From positions 5,208,001 through 5,272,000 of the forward strand of contig NC_063256.1 in assembly GCF_019578655.1 (NCBI RefSeq): a stretch of 64,000 nucleotides of DNA. Direction: 5' to 3'. A model generated the notes under the pieces. The model saw only the letters and a list, made by a program, of their open reading frames with translations, made no database searches and was not told where the DNA came from. Positions within the stretch are counted from its first letter, which is position 1. Every line of letters starts with the position of its first letter. This DNA comes from Ricinus communis. Its lineage: Eukaryota > Streptophyta > Magnoliopsida > Malpighiales > Euphorbiaceae. A program made the position numbers and the translations under genes. Below, piece after piece: positions 60,581 to 64,000 of the stretch.

Positions 60581-63500
60581 AAATAAATAAAAAGATTAAA
60601 GCAGATTCTTAGTTAAATAGTTTATGGACTTATGATCTTTCCCCATGCCTGTGTCTATATGTATTGTGTTAAATGTATCCTGCAGATAATTGGGGAGGGA
60701 GATGCAGATTTTCAATTTGTACTATGAAGAGGTTGGCACTCGTTTTTAGCTCAAGAAATTGACTCCGAAGCTAAAGATATTATCATATGTGATGGAATTG
60801 GGCACATGCCCTATCCGACAACAGTTAAATTGCCCACCTACCTAACAGTTCTAGACAAATATGAAATATACATATATGTTGGAGGAAAATCAATGTCTTT
60901 TTCTCCTTTTATTTTCCTTTTTCTTTAACTGAGCTAAATCCTTCTTTAATCTACTTCTTTATAATCTTCATAACTATGATTGGTTTTCTTTCATATTTAA
61001 ATTGTTTATTAGTCATTGTATATATAGATGGATAAATTTTGATATAAATCTCTTCATGGCGGTTCTTAGATATATATCTCTGTGACATTAATAAAATATG
61101 AAATCCGTATCTCAATCTGTTGAAAAAAAATACATTAATATCATACTCTTACTAATTAATTGAGTTTTTTTAAAAGAACTAATTAATTAAGTTAAAACAC
61201 CTAAATTACTTGTTTGCACTATCTTATTTATGTCTAAGATAAGCAATTTGGGTTTTTTTAACGGATTTTTAAATTGACGAAATTCGAACTCTGACATCAA
61301 CTTCTAAAATGATTTTATTTTACTAACAACGCAGAGTAAATTTTAAGGAAGTATATTTTTTTTTTTCTTTCAATGCAAGCATAATTAGGAACTAGCATCA
61401 TTGTTAAAATCATTTCGTGGAATTAAGGAGCAAAAGCATGCTAAAGAATTACAAGTGTCCATGATACCATGAAAGTGAAGGAGTCAAGTTACTTATGATG
61501 TATATTTTTCAAGTAGATGAACCAACCACACCTTCTGTGATGTGAGTTAGGTCCTTTTTTTTTCCCATGTCATCGCCGCGCCTGAGACTTCCTTTTTTTT
61601 TTTTTTTTTTATCATTAAATACACAACATACTAGAGGAAGAAAAAAAGAGAGAAAGAAAAATCAAAGTGAGCATTTTGTCAAGGTAAAGCTAAGAGCTAC
61701 AGCATCTTGCATTGATTTTGCCGTGGACCATAAATTGCATTTATAGTCTGATATGTCCAACAACTAAATGGTTTCTCGATGTACATGCATCTAATTAAAC
61801 ACAATATCCTACTACTACAGTATCTTCTGAACTATGATGAATTCAGCTTTTTGATTAATTTGAACCCAGTTTCATACAAATTTTTAAAAAAAAATAATAA
61901 AAAGAATTTCAGCTGCTTTGCAGCTTTGTTTAGAGATATCAAGAATGAGAGCACCAGAAGAAAAAAAAAAAAAAGGAAATATCAAGAATGATAATTGTAT
62001 GATTCGGTAGGCCATTGCATGGAAAATGTTTAAGTTGAAGTGGGTGCTAATTCTTTACCAAATCAACCAAAAACATGTAAACATGTACAGATAGTATAAT
62101 AATAAACTTAAGAAAAAAAAAAAAAGGGAGTTGGCACAAGAATCATACCTATATATATATGGCCAGTGATCTTTAAAGGGTGATCAGTGAACATTTATTG
62201 GAAGACAGCAATAATAGCAAACGTCCACCCAGTGCTGCTGTAGTTTAAGGTACAGTTTCATAGTGGCTTGTAGAAAGACACCTTTTTCAGTTTGAGTTGG
62301 TTAGGTTGGGAGGGCACTATATGGGACTTCACTTTAGGGTTCAAGCGCTTGTAAGGGACAAAGCGACAGGCACAAATCCTTAATTAGGTTGTCAATCTGT
62401 TGTTTAATTAGAGGATGAAAAAGAGTTTACTTTCAGTTGGTTGTGGTTGATTCTTTTATTTGTTTAACAATGTACCCTTAATCAGCAAAGAAGAACTTCT
62501 GGATATGACGTCAGCTTATTAGCAGCCCATTTATCGAGCAACTGTTTCAGTAATAAAAAAATTCAAGATTTCTATCACTAACAATTTATTTTCTTCATCT
62601 TGTTTCTTTTCTTAAAAAAAAAAAAAAAGGAAAAATAACTTTGTTATGGTGACACTTTAAAGTCATTAAATAGGTAGGGTAGAATGAAATAACATAGTAA
62701 TCATCCATGTGAAAAGGTAATTTGAATGTTAATTGGAGCATATAAATAATCTTATATATCATTTCAAGCTGCTATGTGCAATTTCTTTTGGCGAGTTCAA
62801 AATGTTAAATCATGTCCATGAGATGAGAGAGATAATTAATGGGTTACTTTATATATACATAGTTTCACTTCAAATGTGTAAAGAGCTTTTTCATGAGATT
62901 TCAACATGTTAAATCATGTCCATATATGCTCCACTAAAAGTTAAGAAACTCTGGAGGAACTTTCATCATATCACAAAAAAAACTATTTTAATTAATGTAA
63001 TAATTCCAACATTAAAATTCTCATAAGATAGTAATATGTGTATAAATATATATGTATACACTTGCCCAAATTTAATGTAGGTCTATTAATAGCCTCTACC
63101 GAACCTTATCGATTAGGATGTTTGACTAAAAAATATACCATTGTCGGAATGCAAATACAACAACATTTATATATTAATTCAAGATTAATGATTTTTCAGT
63201 AATAAATTATCCCGAGTGCTTATTACAGTCATAAGAGACCAGTTTCATGCCCTAAAATCATTTTTATTATTATTATTATGATCTGAAAGTTAAATGTGTC
63301 CCAAACATATTGCAAGTTTCCAGCCACTTCGGATGTATATATGCATCATAGATTTATAAGGTAATGGATTTGGGGATTTAAATATTAAAAGTCTTACACC
63401 AGTGATTATAGACTTGAGTTTGAATTTCTTTTTTCACATTAAATTACTTTTTATTTTTACCATAAATATAATGAAATAAGTATTCTTATTATATACTTTG

Positions 63501-64000
63501 CAATCCGATAAAAAGAAAAGTTTGATTTGAAGCTAATTGTGGAGTGACCCTTTAAACCAATTTCATTGATCTATCCATGAACCCTCCACTCAAATGAACC
63601 CAAATGGACTGAGGTTTTTTTCTTTTTTCTTTTCTTTTTTAATAAAATTGATCGAGTTGAACCATATGTGTATAGCAGTAACTAGGTAGCGGATGACCCA
63701 CTACTTTCATCAACATAAATGCTAGTGGGTATATTACGAGAAGTGAATAATATGGACAATTCAATTAAAAACAGACACATTATTATTGAGAAACAAAAAA
63801 AACTAACCTTGTTGAAATTTCATAAGAGGGGAGGGACTGAGGTTAGTGACCCTGACCCCTTGAAATCAACACATCGTCAGTTAGGATCACTAAATTACAA
63901 CTCTAGCATTTAAGGGCTCGAACCTTTCTGATCTAATGTACTAATAAATTTCAAGATCATATAACACTTTCCCTCCAAAGAAACTTTGATTAAATACCAA
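60581..64000. other. Gene-poor AT-rich region to window end
   Basis: No intact gene is visible. Homopolymer A or T tracts occur near 61593-61610, 61960 and 62620. A less AT-rich block at 62170-62400 lies in otherwise very AT-rich DNA. It could be a leader or promoter of a gene beyond the window, but no splice site or start can be defended. Short frames at 61779 and 63719 are unsupported. Confidence 0.45.

Noticed and set aside
62170..62400. Possible RNA gene or coding exon in a less AT-rich block
   Set aside because: I could not fit a tRNA, snRNA, snoRNA or microRNA pattern, and no frame is open with defensible splice sites. It is left as unexplained sequence.

Overview
The window is nuclear DNA of a flowering plant, most likely a eudicot. 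It has AT-rich intergenic DNA, genes of many short exons with GT..AG introns, plant-type spliceosomal snRNA promoters (upstream sequence element plus TATA), plastid or mitochondrial presequences, plant MITEs and a LINE-like remnant. The species cannot be named from the sequence alone.

The main feature is a direct tandem duplication of about 24.8 kb. Copy A (608-25369) and copy B (25372-50232) follow each other head to tail and differ at only about 40 places by eye. Each copy holds, in order: a DEAD-box helicase gene of the RH22 type (-), U2 snRNA (+), U4 snRNA (+), DNA polymerase lambda (+, 14 exons), PRIN2 (+, 3 exons), U5 snRNA (+), a plastid DCC/DUF393 thiol-oxidoreductase-like gene (-, 3 exons) and an organellar RNase H1 gene (-, 9 exons). 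The outer flanks are single copy. The left flank (1-607) carries the continuation of the copy A helicase gene toward its 3' end, which leaves the window. The right flank (50233-64000) carries a four-exon RRM gene (-), a tRNA-Val(AAC) gene (+), and then about 10 kb without a recognisable intact gene.

The copies are not equally intact. In copy B the polymerase lambda and RNase H1 genes read open through every exon. In copy A polymerase lambda has four frame-changing indels and RNase H1 has frame changes in exon 1 and exon 6. The helicase shows the reverse: copy A continues normally across the breakpoint, while copy B is cut inside exon 5 by the duplication junction and lacks helicase motifs V and VI. 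Most differences between the copies are 1-2 nt indels in homopolymers or around CG/GC tetramers. That pattern is expected of unpolished long-read consensus or an uncollapsed haplotype at least as much as of real divergence. Whether the duplication is biological is the central open question.

Functionally the locus combines spliceosomal RNAs (U2, U4 and U5 within about 12 kb, all on one strand) with genes whose products are probably organellar: RH22 (chloroplast ribosome biogenesis), PRIN2 (plastid transcription), an acidic RRM protein, RNase H1 and a DCC protein. Polymerase lambda is the nuclear repair enzyme. I found no CRISPR array, bacterial operon or virus-derived gene, and no clearly new biochemical system. 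The unusual content is the structure of the locus.
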